Shown: positions 25,574 through 34,396, numbered from the stretch's first letter. The stretch: 35,384 nucleotides of DNA from JACQFZ01 sp045810625 (GCA_045810625.1 JBJMVQ010000024.1:1-35384), one strand, 5' to 3'. Notes: generated by a model not told the origin, from the letters alone. A program made the numbers and translations.

Positions 25574-26800
25574 TCAGACCTTACCGAGACCGAGGCGTTG
25601 CTTGATCGCGTGTAATATCGTACCGAGATCGAGCGCCAGCTCCTGGTCGCAAAGCTCGAGCAACGGGACGATGCGGCCGACGAGGTCCGGCAGATACGGA
25701 ACGAGCTTTCCGCCCTCGCCGTCGGCGAGCATCCGCAGAGCGGTATCGAGGTCCGGTTGCGCCATGACCGACTCTTCGGGCGGCGGCAACTGCTGCTCAT
25801 AGCCGACGCTCAGCTGATTGCCGCCCGCGGCTTTCGCGAGCGTGAGCCGCTGCTCGGCGCGCGTAATGAGGTCCTCGATGGTGTCGACCTGATCGGCCTT
25901 GAGCGTCGCGAGACCGAGGCTGATCGTGAGCGGCACGTGCACGCCGTTGAACTCGAAAACGTTGTCGGTCACGGCGGTGCGCAGGCGCTGGCACAGCATT
26001 ACCGCCTCCGCGTGCGCCTTGAACGTCGTGAGGACCGCGAACTCGCCGCCGCGAATGCGCGCCGGCGTGTCTTCGGTGCGCGTGTTCGCGCGCATCAGGC
26101 GTGCGAGCCAGATGAACATCTGATCGCACATCTCGTCGCCGTACTGTTTATAGATATTTCGGAAGTTGTCGAAGTCGATGCGAATGACGCCGACGTCGCT
26201 GTCGTGGCGCTTCGCGTAGGCCAGATCCTGCGCGCCGCGCTGATGAAAATAGCGGCGGCTGTGCAGTTCGGTGAGCGGATCGACCGCGGTCTGATCTTCG
26301 AGCGTCTTCGCGGCTTCGTTCAGCTTGCGCGTGGTCTGATCGAGGCGCGCGTGGGCCCGGGCGCGCGCGAGCAGCTGCACGCTGTCGAGCGGCTTGATGA
26401 CGAAGTCGGTGGCGCCGCAGGCGAAGGCGCGCTCGCGCGTCTGATCGTCCTGGGCGCCCGTGATGACGATCACCGGCAGGTCGCGCAGTCGTTGCACCTC
26501 CGACGCGCGGATGCGGCAAATGAGGGAATAGCCGTCGAGCTTCGGCATCTCGACGTCCGTGATGGCGACCTGCACGCGCTCGTCGGCGAGCAGATGCGCC
26601 CACCCGGCTTCGCCGTCATCCGCCTCGATCAGCGTGAACTCATCGGCGAGGATTTTCGTGATCGCGCGCCGGATGACGCGCGAGTCGTCGATGACGAGAA
26701 TGATCGGCTTCTCGGTGCCGGCGCTCGGCGCGGCATCCAGAGTCGGATTGTCGACGGCAGTGGCGAGCGGCGGCATTGACGCAACGGCAGAGGAGTTCAT
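25574..26800 (-). CDS. Response regulator with REC and degenerate GGDEF domains
   Basis: This 408-aa protein has a receiver domain (about 33-150) with the acidic pair in VIDDSR, phosphoacceptor Asp in ITDVEMPKLDG, Thr in VITG and Lys in VIKPLD. A GGDEF domain (about 170-335) starts with DPLTELHSRRYF. Its active-site motif reads RGGEF in place of GGDEF, and the GHxxGD block reads GDEMCD. RTED, five residues upstream, keeps the RxxD inhibitory site. It may thus bind c-di-GMP and not make it. A helical C-terminal segment of about 70 residues follows. ATG 26800 is chosen over a TTG two codons earlier. No cognate kinase is nearby. Confidence 0.88.
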   Translation of the reverse strand: MNSSAVASMPPLATAVDNPTLDAAPSAGTEKPIILVIDDSRVIRRAITKILADEFTLIEADDGEAGWAHLLADERVQVAITDVEMPKLDGYSLICRIRASEVQRLRDLPVIVITGAQDDQTRERAFACGATDFVIKPLDSVQLLARARAHARLDQTTRKLNEAAKTLEDQTAVDPLTELHSRRYFHQRGAQDLAYAKRHDSDVGVIRIDFDNFRNIYKQYGDEMCDQMFIWLARLMRANTRTEDTPARIRGGEFAVLTTFKAHAEAVMLCQRLRTAVTDNVFEFNGVHVPLTISLGLATLKADQVDTIEDLITRAEQRLTLAKAAGGNQLSVGYEQQLPPPEESVMAQPDLDTALRMLADGEGGKLVPYLPDLVGRIVPLLELCDQELALDLGTILHAIKQRLGLGKV

Positions 26801-26847
26801 CCCCAACCATAGTCCAGGGTCCTACCGCAATCAAAGCAAGAATCGTG

Positions 26848-27465
26848 CTAGCGCGCGCTTTGACGCAGGTGGCGCCAGACGTAGGCGATGATGCCGGCGA
26901 GGAAGAGCACGCCGATAACGGTGTCAAAACGATGAAAATAGACGCCGAGGGTGTCCCAATGCTCGCCGAGCTTCATGCCGATCCAGGTAAGGGCGAAACT
27001 CCATATATAGGAGCCGATCAGCGTGTAGACGGAGAAGCGCAGCACCGGCATGCGCGCAACCCCTGCGGGAAACGCAATGAAGGTGCGGATGACGGGCAGC
27101 AGCCGGCCGACGAAGACGGTAATATCGCCACGGCGCGCGAACCACCGATCGGCGATAACGAGATCGTGCGGCGAAATAAGAATGTACTTGCCGTATTTCT
27201 CGATCAGCGGCCGGCCGCCCCACGCACCGGCGTAGTACGCCACGAACGAGCCGAGCAGACACCCCACGGCGCCCGCGAGCGCCACCAGCGGCAGGCTCAT
27301 CTCGCCCCGATACACCAGGTATCCGGAAAACGGCAGGATGATTTCCGACGGCAGCGGAATGCACGCGCTCTCGATCGCCATCAACAGCATCACGCCGCCG
27401 TAGCCGAGCCGGGAAATCGTCCCGATGACAAAGCCGGCGATGAGATAGGTGATCTTCTCAATCAC
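26848..27465 (-). CDS. DedA family membrane protein
   Basis: This is a 205-aa integral membrane protein. ESACIPLPSEIILPFSGYL (about 32-50) and FVGRLLPVIRTFIAFPAGVARM (its first 20 residues fit the DedA consensus G-R-x-x-P-x-x-R-T) identify the DedA/SNARE-associated family. Members help move undecaprenyl phosphate or phospholipids across the membrane and are needed for envelope homeostasis. The start is GTG 27465. It lies just downstream of uppP on the same strand, a fitting neighbour because both concern undecaprenyl-phosphate recycling. Confidence 0.92.
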   Translation of the reverse strand: MIEKITYLIAGFVIGTISRLGYGGVMLLMAIESACIPLPSEIILPFSGYLVYRGEMSLPLVALAGAVGCLLGSFVAYYAGAWGGRPLIEKYGKYILISPHDLVIADRWFARRGDITVFVGRLLPVIRTFIAFPAGVARMPVLRFSVYTLIGSYIWSFALTWIGMKLGEHWDTLGVYFHRFDTVIGVLFLAGIIAYVWRHLRQSAR

Positions 27466-27526
27466 GGATCAGGTGTCGCGACAGTTTAGGGTTTTGTGCG
27501 TGGACGGGGCGTGCGCACCGAAACGA

Positions 27527-28351
27527 TTACGCCGCCGACCAATCGACGATGCTCCAATACCAGGTGGCGACGACCACCAAGCCAAACGCGATTCGATACC
27601 AGGCAAACGCGGTGAAATCGTGCGTACTGATGTAGCGCAGCAAAGCGCGCACCGCCCAAAAAGCGCTGATGAACGCGGCGATGGCGCCCACCGCGAATAT
27701 GCCGACATCGTCCATGACCAACAACTGCCGCTCCTTATATAGCTCGTAAACGCTCGCGATAATCAGCGTCGGAATGGCGAGAAAGAAAGAGAACTCCGTC
27801 GCTGCGCGACGCGACAAGCCGAACAGCAGGCCGCCGATGATGGTCGCACCCGAACGGGATGTTCCCGGGATCAGCGCGAACGCCTGGGCGATGCCGAGTT
27901 TCAGCGCGTCGAGCGGGGACAGGTCATCGACCGAATCGATGCGGATGCGGTGTTCGCGTTTCTCGGCCCAAAGAATAATCAGGCCGCCGACGACGAAAGT
28001 GATGGCGACCGTGGCCCAGTTGAACAGGTGCGCTTTAATGGCTTTGCCGAACAGCAGACCGAGTGCGGCGAGCGGCACGAACGCAATCGCCACGTTCATT
28101 GCGAAGCGCTGTGCCTTGCGATCGGTCGTCAAGCCGCTCGTGACCGACGTGATCTTGCCGCGGTACTCCCAGCAGACAGCAAGAATGGCGGCGGACTGGA
28201 TGACGATTTCGAACAACTTGCCCTTATCGTCATTGAAATTGAGCAAGTCGCCGACCAGGATGAGATGGCCCGTGGACGAAACGGGCAGGAATTCGGTCAG
28301 CCCTTCGACGAAGCCGAGCACGACCGCTTTGACGAGCATGATCGGTTCCAT
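27527..28351 (-). CDS. uppP: Undecaprenyl-diphosphatase
   Basis: UppP (BacA) dephosphorylates undecaprenyl pyrophosphate so the carrier can be reused in peptidoglycan synthesis. The 274-aa length equals the family norm. EGLTEFLPVSSTGHL (16-30) and PGTSRSG (162-168) are the two active-site blocks. About eight hydrophobic segments are visible. The start ATG at 28351 is 5 bases after the pyrC stop, so the two are cotranscribed. A longer in-frame opening upstream is the shadow of pyrC. Confidence 0.96.
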   Translation of the reverse strand: MEPIMLVKAVVLGFVEGLTEFLPVSSTGHLILVGDLLNFNDDKGKLFEIVIQSAAILAVCWEYRGKITSVTSGLTTDRKAQRFAMNVAIAFVPLAALGLLFGKAIKAHLFNWATVAITFVVGGLIILWAEKREHRIRIDSVDDLSPLDALKLGIAQAFALIPGTSRSGATIIGGLLFGLSRRAATEFSFFLAIPTLIIASVYELYKERQLLVMDDVGIFAVGAIAAFISAFWAVRALLRYISTHDFTAFAWYRIAFGLVVVATWYWSIVDWSAA

Positions 28352-28356
28352 TCGCG

Positions 28357-29667
28357 TTATTCCGCTTGGAATTGAAGAGCGCGGCCGCGAACGTTCGGAC
28401 GAATGCGTCCGCGCTCGTACACGATGACTCCGTTCACGATGGTGTACTGCGGCCAGCCGGTGAGCTCGCGTCCCGCAAACGGGGACCAACGAACGCGCGT
28501 CAACATTTCGTCGTTGCGTACCGGCCGATAGCGGTCGATATCGACGAGCGTGAGATCCGCGTCGTAACCGAGCTGCAGTCGCCCTTTGTTGACCATGCCG
28601 TACGCCTCGGCCGGACCGCGGCTCATCCATTTTTGTATTTCGGCGAGCGTGCAGCGGCCGGCGCGCATCTCGGTCAGCATGAGCGGCAGCGACGTTTCCA
28701 CGCCCGGCATGCCGGACGGCGAGTGCGGATAGCCGGCGCGTTTTTCATCGAGCGTGTGCGGCGCGTGATCGGTCGCGATGAAGTCGATGACGCCGTCGTG
28801 CAGGCCGCGCCAGAGCGCGTCGTTGTCGGCCGGCGTGCGGATCGGCGGATTCATCTGCACCAGCGTCCCGAGCGCCGCGTAGTCCGCGGTATTCAGCAGC
28901 AGATGATTCGGGATGACCTCCGCGGTCACCCACGACGGCTTGTCGTGGCGCAGGAGTTCGACCTCTTCGCGTGTCGACAGATGCAGGATATGCAACCGGC
29001 GGCGGTATTTTTTCGAAAGCGCGAGCGCTTTCGCCGTCGCGAGACGCGCGCACTCGTTGTCGCGGATCTCGGAGTGCACGGCGGGATCGCTGCCGGCGAG
29101 CTGCGCGGCGCGCGCACGGATGCGCGCTTCGTCCTCCGCATGTACGGCGATGAGGCGCGTGCCGTTCGCGAACAGCCGTTCGAGATCTTCGTCGCGATCG
29201 ACGAGCAGGCTGCCCGTGCTCGATCCCATGAACACCTTGATGCCGCACGCCGGGTGCGCGCGGTTTACGACGTCGAGATTGTTTGGTGTCGCGCCGATGA
29301 AAAAGCCGTAATTGACGACGCACTTTTGCGCGGCACGCGCGAGCTTGTCGTCGAGCGCCGCCTGACTCGTCGTCGGCGGGTCGGTGTTCGGCATTTCGAG
29401 AAAGCTGGTGACGCCGCCTTTAGCGGCGGCGTGCGAACCGGAGGCAAGGTCTTCCTTGTATTCCTTCCCCGGCTCACGGAAATGGACTTGAGGATCGATG
29501 ACGCCCGGGAGGAGCAGCAGTCCCGCCGCGTCGATGGTTTCGTCGGCCGCGACGTCGATGCGGCCGTCGATGCGAGCGATCAGCCCGTTCTCACAATAAA
29601 CGTCTCCGTCGAAGACGGTGCCGTCCTCACGGGCGACACGGGCATTGCGGATGACGAGGCTCGGCAA
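28357..29667 (-). CDS. pyrC: Dihydroorotase, class I type
   Basis: Dihydroorotase cyclises carbamoyl-aspartate to dihydroorotate in pyrimidine synthesis. The 436-aa amidohydrolase has GVIDPQVHFREPG (55-67), where the first His of the usual HxH metal motif is Gln60. The other ligands are kept: His62, Lys144 (GIKVFMGSSTG, the carboxylated lysine), His176 (VHAED), His229 (LHILHLS) and Asp300 (ATDHAPH). EMPNTDPPTT is also typical. A branch of the family with Q at this place exists, as I recall. The start is TTG 29667. It lies between dksA and uppP on the minus strand. Confidence 0.92.
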   Translation of the reverse strand: MPSLVIRNARVAREDGTVFDGDVYCENGLIARIDGRIDVAADETIDAAGLLLLPGVIDPQVHFREPGKEYKEDLASGSHAAAKGGVTSFLEMPNTDPPTTSQAALDDKLARAAQKCVVNYGFFIGATPNNLDVVNRAHPACGIKVFMGSSTGSLLVDRDEDLERLFANGTRLIAVHAEDEARIRARAAQLAGSDPAVHSEIRDNECARLATAKALALSKKYRRRLHILHLSTREEVELLRHDKPSWVTAEVIPNHLLLNTADYAALGTLVQMNPPIRTPADNDALWRGLHDGVIDFIATDHAPHTLDEKRAGYPHSPSGMPGVETSLPLMLTEMRAGRCTLAEIQKWMSRGPAEAYGMVNKGRLQLGYDADLTLVDIDRYRPVRNDEMLTRVRWSPFAGRELTGWPQYTIVNGVIVYERGRIRPNVRGRALQFQAE

Positions 29668-29718
29668 GCGCGGTCTCGGGAGCGATTCGCGGTCGTGGCG
29701 GCGCGGCCGACCGCGATG

Positions 29719-30162
29719 TCAGCCCATCTGCTTTTCGCGCAGCTCGTCGAGCGTCTTGCAATCGATGCAGAGCTCCGCCGTCGGACGAGCTTCGAGTCGC
29801 TCCAGGCCGATCTCAACACCGCACACGTCGCAGTAGCCGTAGTCGCCGGCGTCGATGCGGCCGATGGATTCGTCGATCTTCTTGATGAGCTTGCGCTCGC
29901 GATCGCGGTTGCGCAGCTCGATCGACATATCCGTCTCCTGGCTCGCACGGTCGTTCGGATCGGGCGGATTGTCCGGTTCGTCGCGCATCTGGTGCACCGT
30001 GCGCGTCAGCTCATCGAGCAGCTCTTCACGCCACGCGAGCAGCTTCGCTCGGAAGTGGTCGAGCTGTTTCTTGTTCATGTACTTCTCGCCTTTCTTGGCG
30101 ACGTAGGGTTTGATCGCCGCGGCAGGCATCGTTTGTTCTTTCCTTTTCCTAGTGGCAGGCAT
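29719..30162 (-). CDS. dksA: RNA polymerase-binding transcription factor DksA
   Basis: DksA binds the secondary channel of RNA polymerase and works with ppGpp in the stringent response. The 147-aa chain has the coiled coil (about 33-106), with the tip DPNDRAS carrying Asp68 and Asp71, corresponding to E. coli Asp71 and Asp74. The zinc finger is CDVC...CIDC (Cys111, 114, 132, 135). The segment ELRNRDRERKLIKKI is identical to E. coli. The start ATG at 30162 follows GCAGGAG. pyrC starts 51 bp downstream. Confidence 0.97.
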   Translation of the reverse strand: MPATRKRKEQTMPAAAIKPYVAKKGEKYMNKKQLDHFRAKLLAWREELLDELTRTVHQMRDEPDNPPDPNDRASQETDMSIELRNRDRERKLIKKIDESIGRIDAGDYGYCDVCGVEIGLERLEARPTAELCIDCKTLDELREKQMG

Positions 30163-30404
30163 TCGTTGCTAACTCCTGCAATAATAAGGCTGAAAACAGG
30201 TGGGTCGGGCAAAAATGAGCGCGAATTTGTACCAGAAAGGGGTAGGGGTCGCAACCGCGAACCGCGAGCAGCGTGGGAATCGCCGATGCCCGGCCCTTCG
30301 GAGGTCATGACCGCGCGCCGTTCGGGCGGGACCGCTTGGCGGGCGGCTGATCCGATGCTCGCCGCCCCCCGCTCACGACAGTCCAGCCAGCGAAGGGAGC
30401 GATC

Positions 30405-31562
30405 ATGGTGCATTTAGCGAAGCGCCTGCGCGACATCGAGCCGTTTCATGTCATGGACGTGCTCGCCCGTGCACGCGCGCTGGAAGCGCAAGGTCGATCG
30501 ATCATTCACATGGAAATCGGGGAGCCGGACTTCCCCACCGCCGAACCGATCCGCCGCGCCGGCATGGAGGCGCTGGCCGCCGGCCGCACGCACTACGCTC
30601 CGGCGCTCGGGCTCGAATCGCTGCGCGCCGCCATCGCCACGTCGTACCCGCCCTCGGCTCACGTGGACGCCGGGCACGTCGTCGTTACACCCGGTGCGTC
30701 CGGCGCCCTGGCTCTGGCGCTAGCGGCAATCCTCGACCCTGGCGATCAAGTGCTCCTCGCCGATCCGGGCTATCCCTGCAACCGTCATTTTGTCCGATTG
30801 TTCGAAGGCGATCCGATAGCGATCCCTGTCGATGCGGCGACCGACTTTCAACTCACAGCCGACCTGATCCGCGCCCGTTGGACGCCGCGCACGGTCGCGG
30901 TGCTTTTGAGCACGCCGTCGAACCCGACCGGGACGCTCGTTCCGCCGGCGCAGATGCGCGCCATCGTCGATAGCGTCGCCGAGCGCGGCGGCGTGCTGAT
31001 CGTCGACGAGATCTACCACGGCCTGGTCTACGATGCCGAGACGATCACGGCGGCGACGTATTCCCCCGACGTGTTCGTCGTCAACAGTTTCTCGAAGTAT
31101 TACGGAATGACCGGCTGGCGTCTCGGGTGGCTGGTCGTGCCGAATGCCTATGTCTCGGCCGTCGAGAAGCTTGCGCAAAATATCTTCATCGCCGCGCCCA
31201 CCCTCGCACAATACGCGGCGCTCTGCGCGCTCGGTCCCGAAGTGCGGGGCGAGCTCGAGCGCCGGCGGCGGGTGTTTCAGACGCGGCGCGACTATCTGTT
31301 GCCGGCGTTGCGCGCGCTCGGCTTCGGTGCACCGGTCACGCCGCAGGGCGCGTTCTACATTTACGCGGACTGCAGCGGCTTCTCATCGGACAGCCACGCC
31401 TTCGCGCTCGACCTGCTTGCGCGCGCCGGGGTCGCGGTAACGCCGGGCATCGATTTTGGCCTACACGGCGGCGAGCGCCACCTCAGGTTCTCTTACGCGA
31501 CCGCGCAGGAGCACCTCGAAGAGGGCGTACGTCGGCTCGCCGCGGCGCTCGCGGGCCGCTGA
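30405..31562 (+). CDS. PLP-dependent aminotransferase, class I/II
   Basis: This 385-aa fold-type I aminotransferase has a PLP-binding Lys231 in NSFSKYYGMTGWRLGW, Asn173 in TPSNPTG, Asp201 in VDEIYHG and a C-terminal carboxylate-binding Arg in HLRFSYA. MEIGEPDFPT and THYAPALGLESLR are typical of the aspartate/alanine aminotransferase-like branch. The substrate cannot be assigned. The start ATG has GGGAG 6 bases upstream. It stands alone, divergent from dksA across 242 bp in which I see no clear structure. Confidence 0.93.
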   Translation: MVHLAKRLRDIEPFHVMDVLARARALEAQGRSIIHMEIGEPDFPTAEPIRRAGMEALAAGRTHYAPALGLESLRAAIATSYPPSAHVDAGHVVVTPGASGALALALAAILDPGDQVLLADPGYPCNRHFVRLFEGDPIAIPVDAATDFQLTADLIRARWTPRTVAVLLSTPSNPTGTLVPPAQMRAIVDSVAERGGVLIVDEIYHGLVYDAETITAATYSPDVFVVNSFSKYYGMTGWRLGWLVVPNAYVSAVEKLAQNIFIAAPTLAQYAALCALGPEVRGELERRRRVFQTRRDYLLPALRALGFGAPVTPQGAFYIYADCSGFSSDSHAFALDLLARAGVAVTPGIDFGLHGGERHLRFSYATAQEHLEEGVRRLAAALAGR

Positions 31563-31604
31563 GCGCGCTGTCCGCGCCGGCGCGGTGTTCGGCCGTTCGC
31601 GCCG

Positions 31605-32045
31605 CTACACGTAGACCACGGTCTCGACGTGCCGGGGCAGATCGCGCGTGTTGATGCCGCCTAAGTCTTTATCGAGCGTCGCGGTGACGAGCGCCGCTGT
31701 CGTCGCCGGAAGCGTCGCCCGCAGCATCCCGAGGAAGCGCGGCTCGGCGACAAGCACGAGCTTATCGAAGCGTTGCTGCTTACGCGCACCATCAAGATGC
31801 GCGGAGAGTTGTTTCGCGAATTGTTCGGCGATGTGCATCGTCGGTTCTTGGTCGTGTCCGTAACCGTGCCGGTTGTTGCGTGCGTCCATGTGCCGACCCG
31901 GTTTATCGCTGTCGACGGCTTGATTCTTTAGCTTTCCGGCGGGATTTTCGAAATTCTGCCTTAGCTCCATTCCCTTGCCCGGTCCGCGATTCTCGAACAA
32001 CCGGGCGCCGCTACGGTGCGCTACCAAGATCCATGTCTTGCTCAT
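31605..32045 (-). CDS. Host-attachment family protein
   Basis: This 146-aa protein begins SKTWILVAHRSGARLFENRG and has GKLKNQAVDSDKPGRHMD, FAKQLSAHLDGARKQQRFD and KLVLVAEPRFLGMLRATLP. This is the 'protein required for attachment to host cells' family, whose fold is related to the release-factor eRF1 domain. The name comes from a plant-associated bacterium and need not describe the role here. ATG 32045 is preferred (GGAG 9 bases upstream); in-frame starts further up lack support. It is divergent from a small acidic gene. Confidence 0.85.
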   Translation of the reverse strand: MSKTWILVAHRSGARLFENRGPGKGMELRQNFENPAGKLKNQAVDSDKPGRHMDARNNRHGYGHDQEPTMHIAEQFAKQLSAHLDGARKQQRFDKLVLVAEPRFLGMLRATLPATTAALVTATLDKDLGGINTRDLPRHVETVVYV

Positions 32046-32180
32046 CGGCCGTTGCTCCATGGTCTTCGTCGGAGCTTCGATCATACCAGCTCGCCGTAAA
32101 GTCGACGCCGCGTCAGCGAAACGTCCGTGGCATGCTCCTTGCTCCTCTTATCCAGTAACTGGAATCGAGGAGTCCGCGCC

Positions 32181-32408
32181 ATGAACCACGGTTCTGCAGA
32201 CGATATCTCCGCGACGCTGGTCGCGCAGGCCGAGAACGACTGTGCCGAGAACGATCCGGACATGATCGGCGATTCGGCGGCGATGGTTCTCGTTGGCGAC
32301 GTTTACGCGCTATTCGCGTATCACCAGCCGGCGGTGCCGATCGAAGAGGCGCGCGCGCAGCTCGAAACGCGCGACGCCGAAGCGGAATTGTCGACGCTTA
32401 TTCGATAG
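32181..32408 (+). CDS. Small acidic hypothetical protein
   Basis: This 75-aa open frame has a good ribosome site (GAGGAG, 9 bases before the ATG). The product is strongly acidic (many Asp/Glu, ending LETRDAEAELSTLIR) with a central hydrophobic patch MVLVGDVYALFAYHQ. I recognise no family. Its last 11 bases overlap the end of the rhodanese gene on the other strand, and it is divergent from the host-attachment gene. The ribosome site and fit between neighbours suggest it is real. Confidence 0.6.
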   Translation: MNHGSADDISATLVAQAENDCAENDPDMIGDSAAMVLVGDVYALFAYHQPAVPIEEARAQLETRDAEAELSTLIR

Positions 32409-33216
32409 GGGTATCGGGGAGGTTGCCCCACTCGGACCAAGAGCCGGGGTAACCTTTGATCTTCGGATAACCGAGACTCTTCAATACCGCGTAGGTATGA
32501 GCCGAGCGGTGATGGGTCTGGCAGTACGTAATGATTTCCTTGTCCGGCGTGACGCCGAGTGCTTCCAACGCGCGCTTTAGCTCGGCCGCGTTTTTGATGC
32601 GAAGGTTGCGCATCTGATCCATCGCATCCGTCCACGGATAGTTCACCGCTCCCGGAATGTGTCCGGCGCGCGCCGCGCGCTGGTTTTGCCCCGTGTACTC
32701 CTCGGGTGTACGCGCGTCGAGCAGCACGACGTTCGGATCGCCGAGATGCGCGAGGATGTAGTCCTTGTCCGCGGCGACGTCCCCTTGAATCTGAACCGGA
32801 TACTGCGTGCGTTCGACGGCGCGCGCTCCGGCCTCGGTCGGCCGGCCGTCGGCGAGCCAGCCTTTCAGGCCACCGTTCAAGATTGATGCGCCGCCGCGAT
32901 GGCCGATGGCGTCGAGCGTCCAAAGAAGCCGCGCCGCGCGGCCATTTCCCTCGTCGTCGTACGCCACCACGGCGTGCTCCGGGCGCAAGCCCAGTCCGCC
33001 CAGCACGCCAGCGAGCTGATCGGCGGAGGGCAGCACGCCCATTGCCGGTGGTCGAGGTGCGACGATGCGCGAGTAGTCGAGCGGAACCGCGCCGGGAACA
33101 TGGACGCGTGCGTACACGTGCGGCGGATTGAGATCGACGATGCGTAAATTGGCGGCGCCGAGATGAGCGGCAAGCTCGGCGGGTTCGACGAGTAAGGGGA
33201 GTTTCAGGCTGGTCAT
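32398..33216 (-). CDS. Sulfurtransferase with two rhodanese domains
   Basis: This 272-aa tandem rhodanese has an N-terminal domain (about 8-125) that is inactive: the position of the cysteine in VVAYDDEGNG is Asp. The C-terminal domain (about 145-265) has LLDARTPEEY, GHIPGAVNYPW and the active loop YCQTHHRSAH with Cys232. It probably moves a sulfane sulphur from thiosulphate or a similar donor to a thiol acceptor. The stop overlaps the small acidic ORF by 11 bases in convergent orientation. No clear ribosome site precedes ATG 33216. Confidence 0.92.
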   Translation of the reverse strand: MTSLKLPLLVEPAELAAHLGAANLRIVDLNPPHVYARVHVPGAVPLDYSRIVAPRPPAMGVLPSADQLAGVLGGLGLRPEHAVVAYDDEGNGRAARLLWTLDAIGHRGGASILNGGLKGWLADGRPTEAGARAVERTQYPVQIQGDVAADKDYILAHLGDPNVVLLDARTPEEYTGQNQRAARAGHIPGAVNYPWTDAMDQMRNLRIKNAAELKRALEALGVTPDKEIITYCQTHHRSAHTYAVLKSLGYPKIKGYPGSWSEWGNLPDTPIE

Positions 33217-33355
33217 GATTGTACTTATTCTATCCGGGTCGGCGCGGCAGAATAAACGTCACGGGTGCGGATAAAAAGAGTAAACTGTCGGCGTTCAACT
33301 ATTGACGAAACGCGGTGCTGCACTTCGGATTCGAGCGCGGCAGCCGTTTGCGAGC

Positions 33356-33715
33356 GTGGAAATATTCAAGATTTTTACCATCGAGGCGGCGCACCGGCTG
33401 CCCAATGTACCGGAAGCGCACAAATGCCGGCGGCTGCACGGTCACTCCTTTCGAATCGAAGTGCGTCTGCGCGGCGGCGTCGGCACGGACACCGGCTGGG
33501 TCCAGGATTTCGCCGAGATCGGGCAGGCGTTTGATCCGCTGTACCGCGAGCTGGATCATCAATACCTAAACGAGATTCCCGGGCTCGAGAACCCAACCAG
33601 CGAGAACCTCGCCATGTGGATCTGGAAGCGGTTGCGGCCGCGGCTACCGTTGCTTGCCGAAGTGACGGTCCACGAGACGTGTACCGCCGGTTGCACCTAC
33701 CGAGGCGAAACTTAA
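33356..33715 (+). CDS. queD: 6-carboxy-5,6,7,8-tetrahydropterin synthase
   Basis: QueD makes carboxytetrahydropterin, an early step of queuosine (7-deazaguanine) synthesis. The 119-aa form from GTG 33356 aligns with E. coli QueD: FTIEAAHRLPNVPEAHKC (zinc ligand His13, catalytic Cys24), LHGHSF (His28, His30), TGWVQDFAEI, LDHQYLNEIPGLENPTSE and VHETCTAGCTYRG. A TTG 54 bases upstream would add an unrelated 18-residue leader. The carboxylesterase follows 9 bp downstream, probably in the same transcript. Other que genes are not in the window. Confidence 0.94.
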   Translation: MEIFKIFTIEAAHRLPNVPEAHKCRRLHGHSFRIEVRLRGGVGTDTGWVQDFAEIGQAFDPLYRELDHQYLNEIPGLENPTSENLAMWIWKRLRPRLPLLAEVTVHETCTAGCTYRGET

Positions 33716-33724
33716 GGACATTTC

Positions 33725-34396
33725 ATGACCCCGCGTTTAGATACTCCGATCGAACTGCAAACCGCGGCGAATCCGACAGCCGCCGTGATCTGGCTGCACG
33801 GGCTCGGCGCCGACGGCAGCGATTTCGCCGGCATCACTCCGGAGCTCGGTTTGCCGGCGTCGGCAGCGGTGCGATTCGTGTTCCCGCACGCGCCGATGCG
33901 GCCGGTGACGATCAACGGCGGCTACGTCATGCGCGCGTGGTACGACATTGCTCAGACGCCCGGCGGCTTCGTGCAAAATGCCGAGGACGTCGCCGAGTCG
34001 GTCGGCATCCTGCATCACTTCATCGAGCGCGAGCGCGAACGCGGCATTCCGGCCGACCGCATCGTGATCGGCGGGTTCTCGCAGGGCGGCGCAATCGCGA
34101 TACACGGCGCGTTGCGCTACACCCAACGCCTTGCCGGCGCAGTGATCTTGTCTGCCCCGGTGCCGTACCTGGACGATTTGATCGCCGCTACATCGCCGGC
34201 CAACGCCGATTTACCCTTGTTTTGGGCGCACGGGCGGTACGACCCGGTGGTTCCGTTCGCTTATGGCGAGGCGTCCTACCAGCGGCTGCGCAGCGGCCGG
34301 CACACGATCGAATGGCATGCCTATAATTTGGAACATAACGTCGATCTCACGGAACTCCGCGACATCGGCCGTTTTCTGACGAAAGTCTTGGGGTGA
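33725..34396 (+). CDS. Carboxylesterase (phospholipase/carboxylesterase family)
   Basis: This 223-aa esterase of the EstB/lysophospholipase type has VIWLHGLGADGSDF (oxyanion region), FPHAP, and the nucleophile motif GGFSQGG with Ser119. The acid is Asp173 in HGRYDPVVPF and the probable catalytic histidine is His204 in NLEHNVD, where relatives read GHSV. It is likely cytoplasmic and acts on short-chain esters; the physiological substrate is unknown. The start ATG follows AAGGA. It is probably cotranscribed with queD. Confidence 0.93.
   Translation: MTPRLDTPIELQTAANPTAAVIWLHGLGADGSDFAGITPELGLPASAAVRFVFPHAPMRPVTINGGYVMRAWYDIAQTPGGFVQNAEDVAESVGILHHFIERERERGIPADRIVIGGFSQGGAIAIHGALRYTQRLAGAVILSAPVPYLDDLIAATSPANADLPLFWAHGRYDPVVPFAYGEASYQRLRSGRHTIEWHAYNLEHNVDLTELRDIGRFLTKVLG

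Noticed and set aside
28366..30417. 683-codon open frame on the plus strand opposite pyrC and dksA
   Set aside because: Both genes on the other strand are unmistakable; this frame has no recognisable domain or ribosome site.
32127..32180. Upstream extension of the small acidic ORF (18 codons)
   Set aside because: The ATG at 32181 has a clear GAGGAG site; the extension covers the promoter/leader region and has none.
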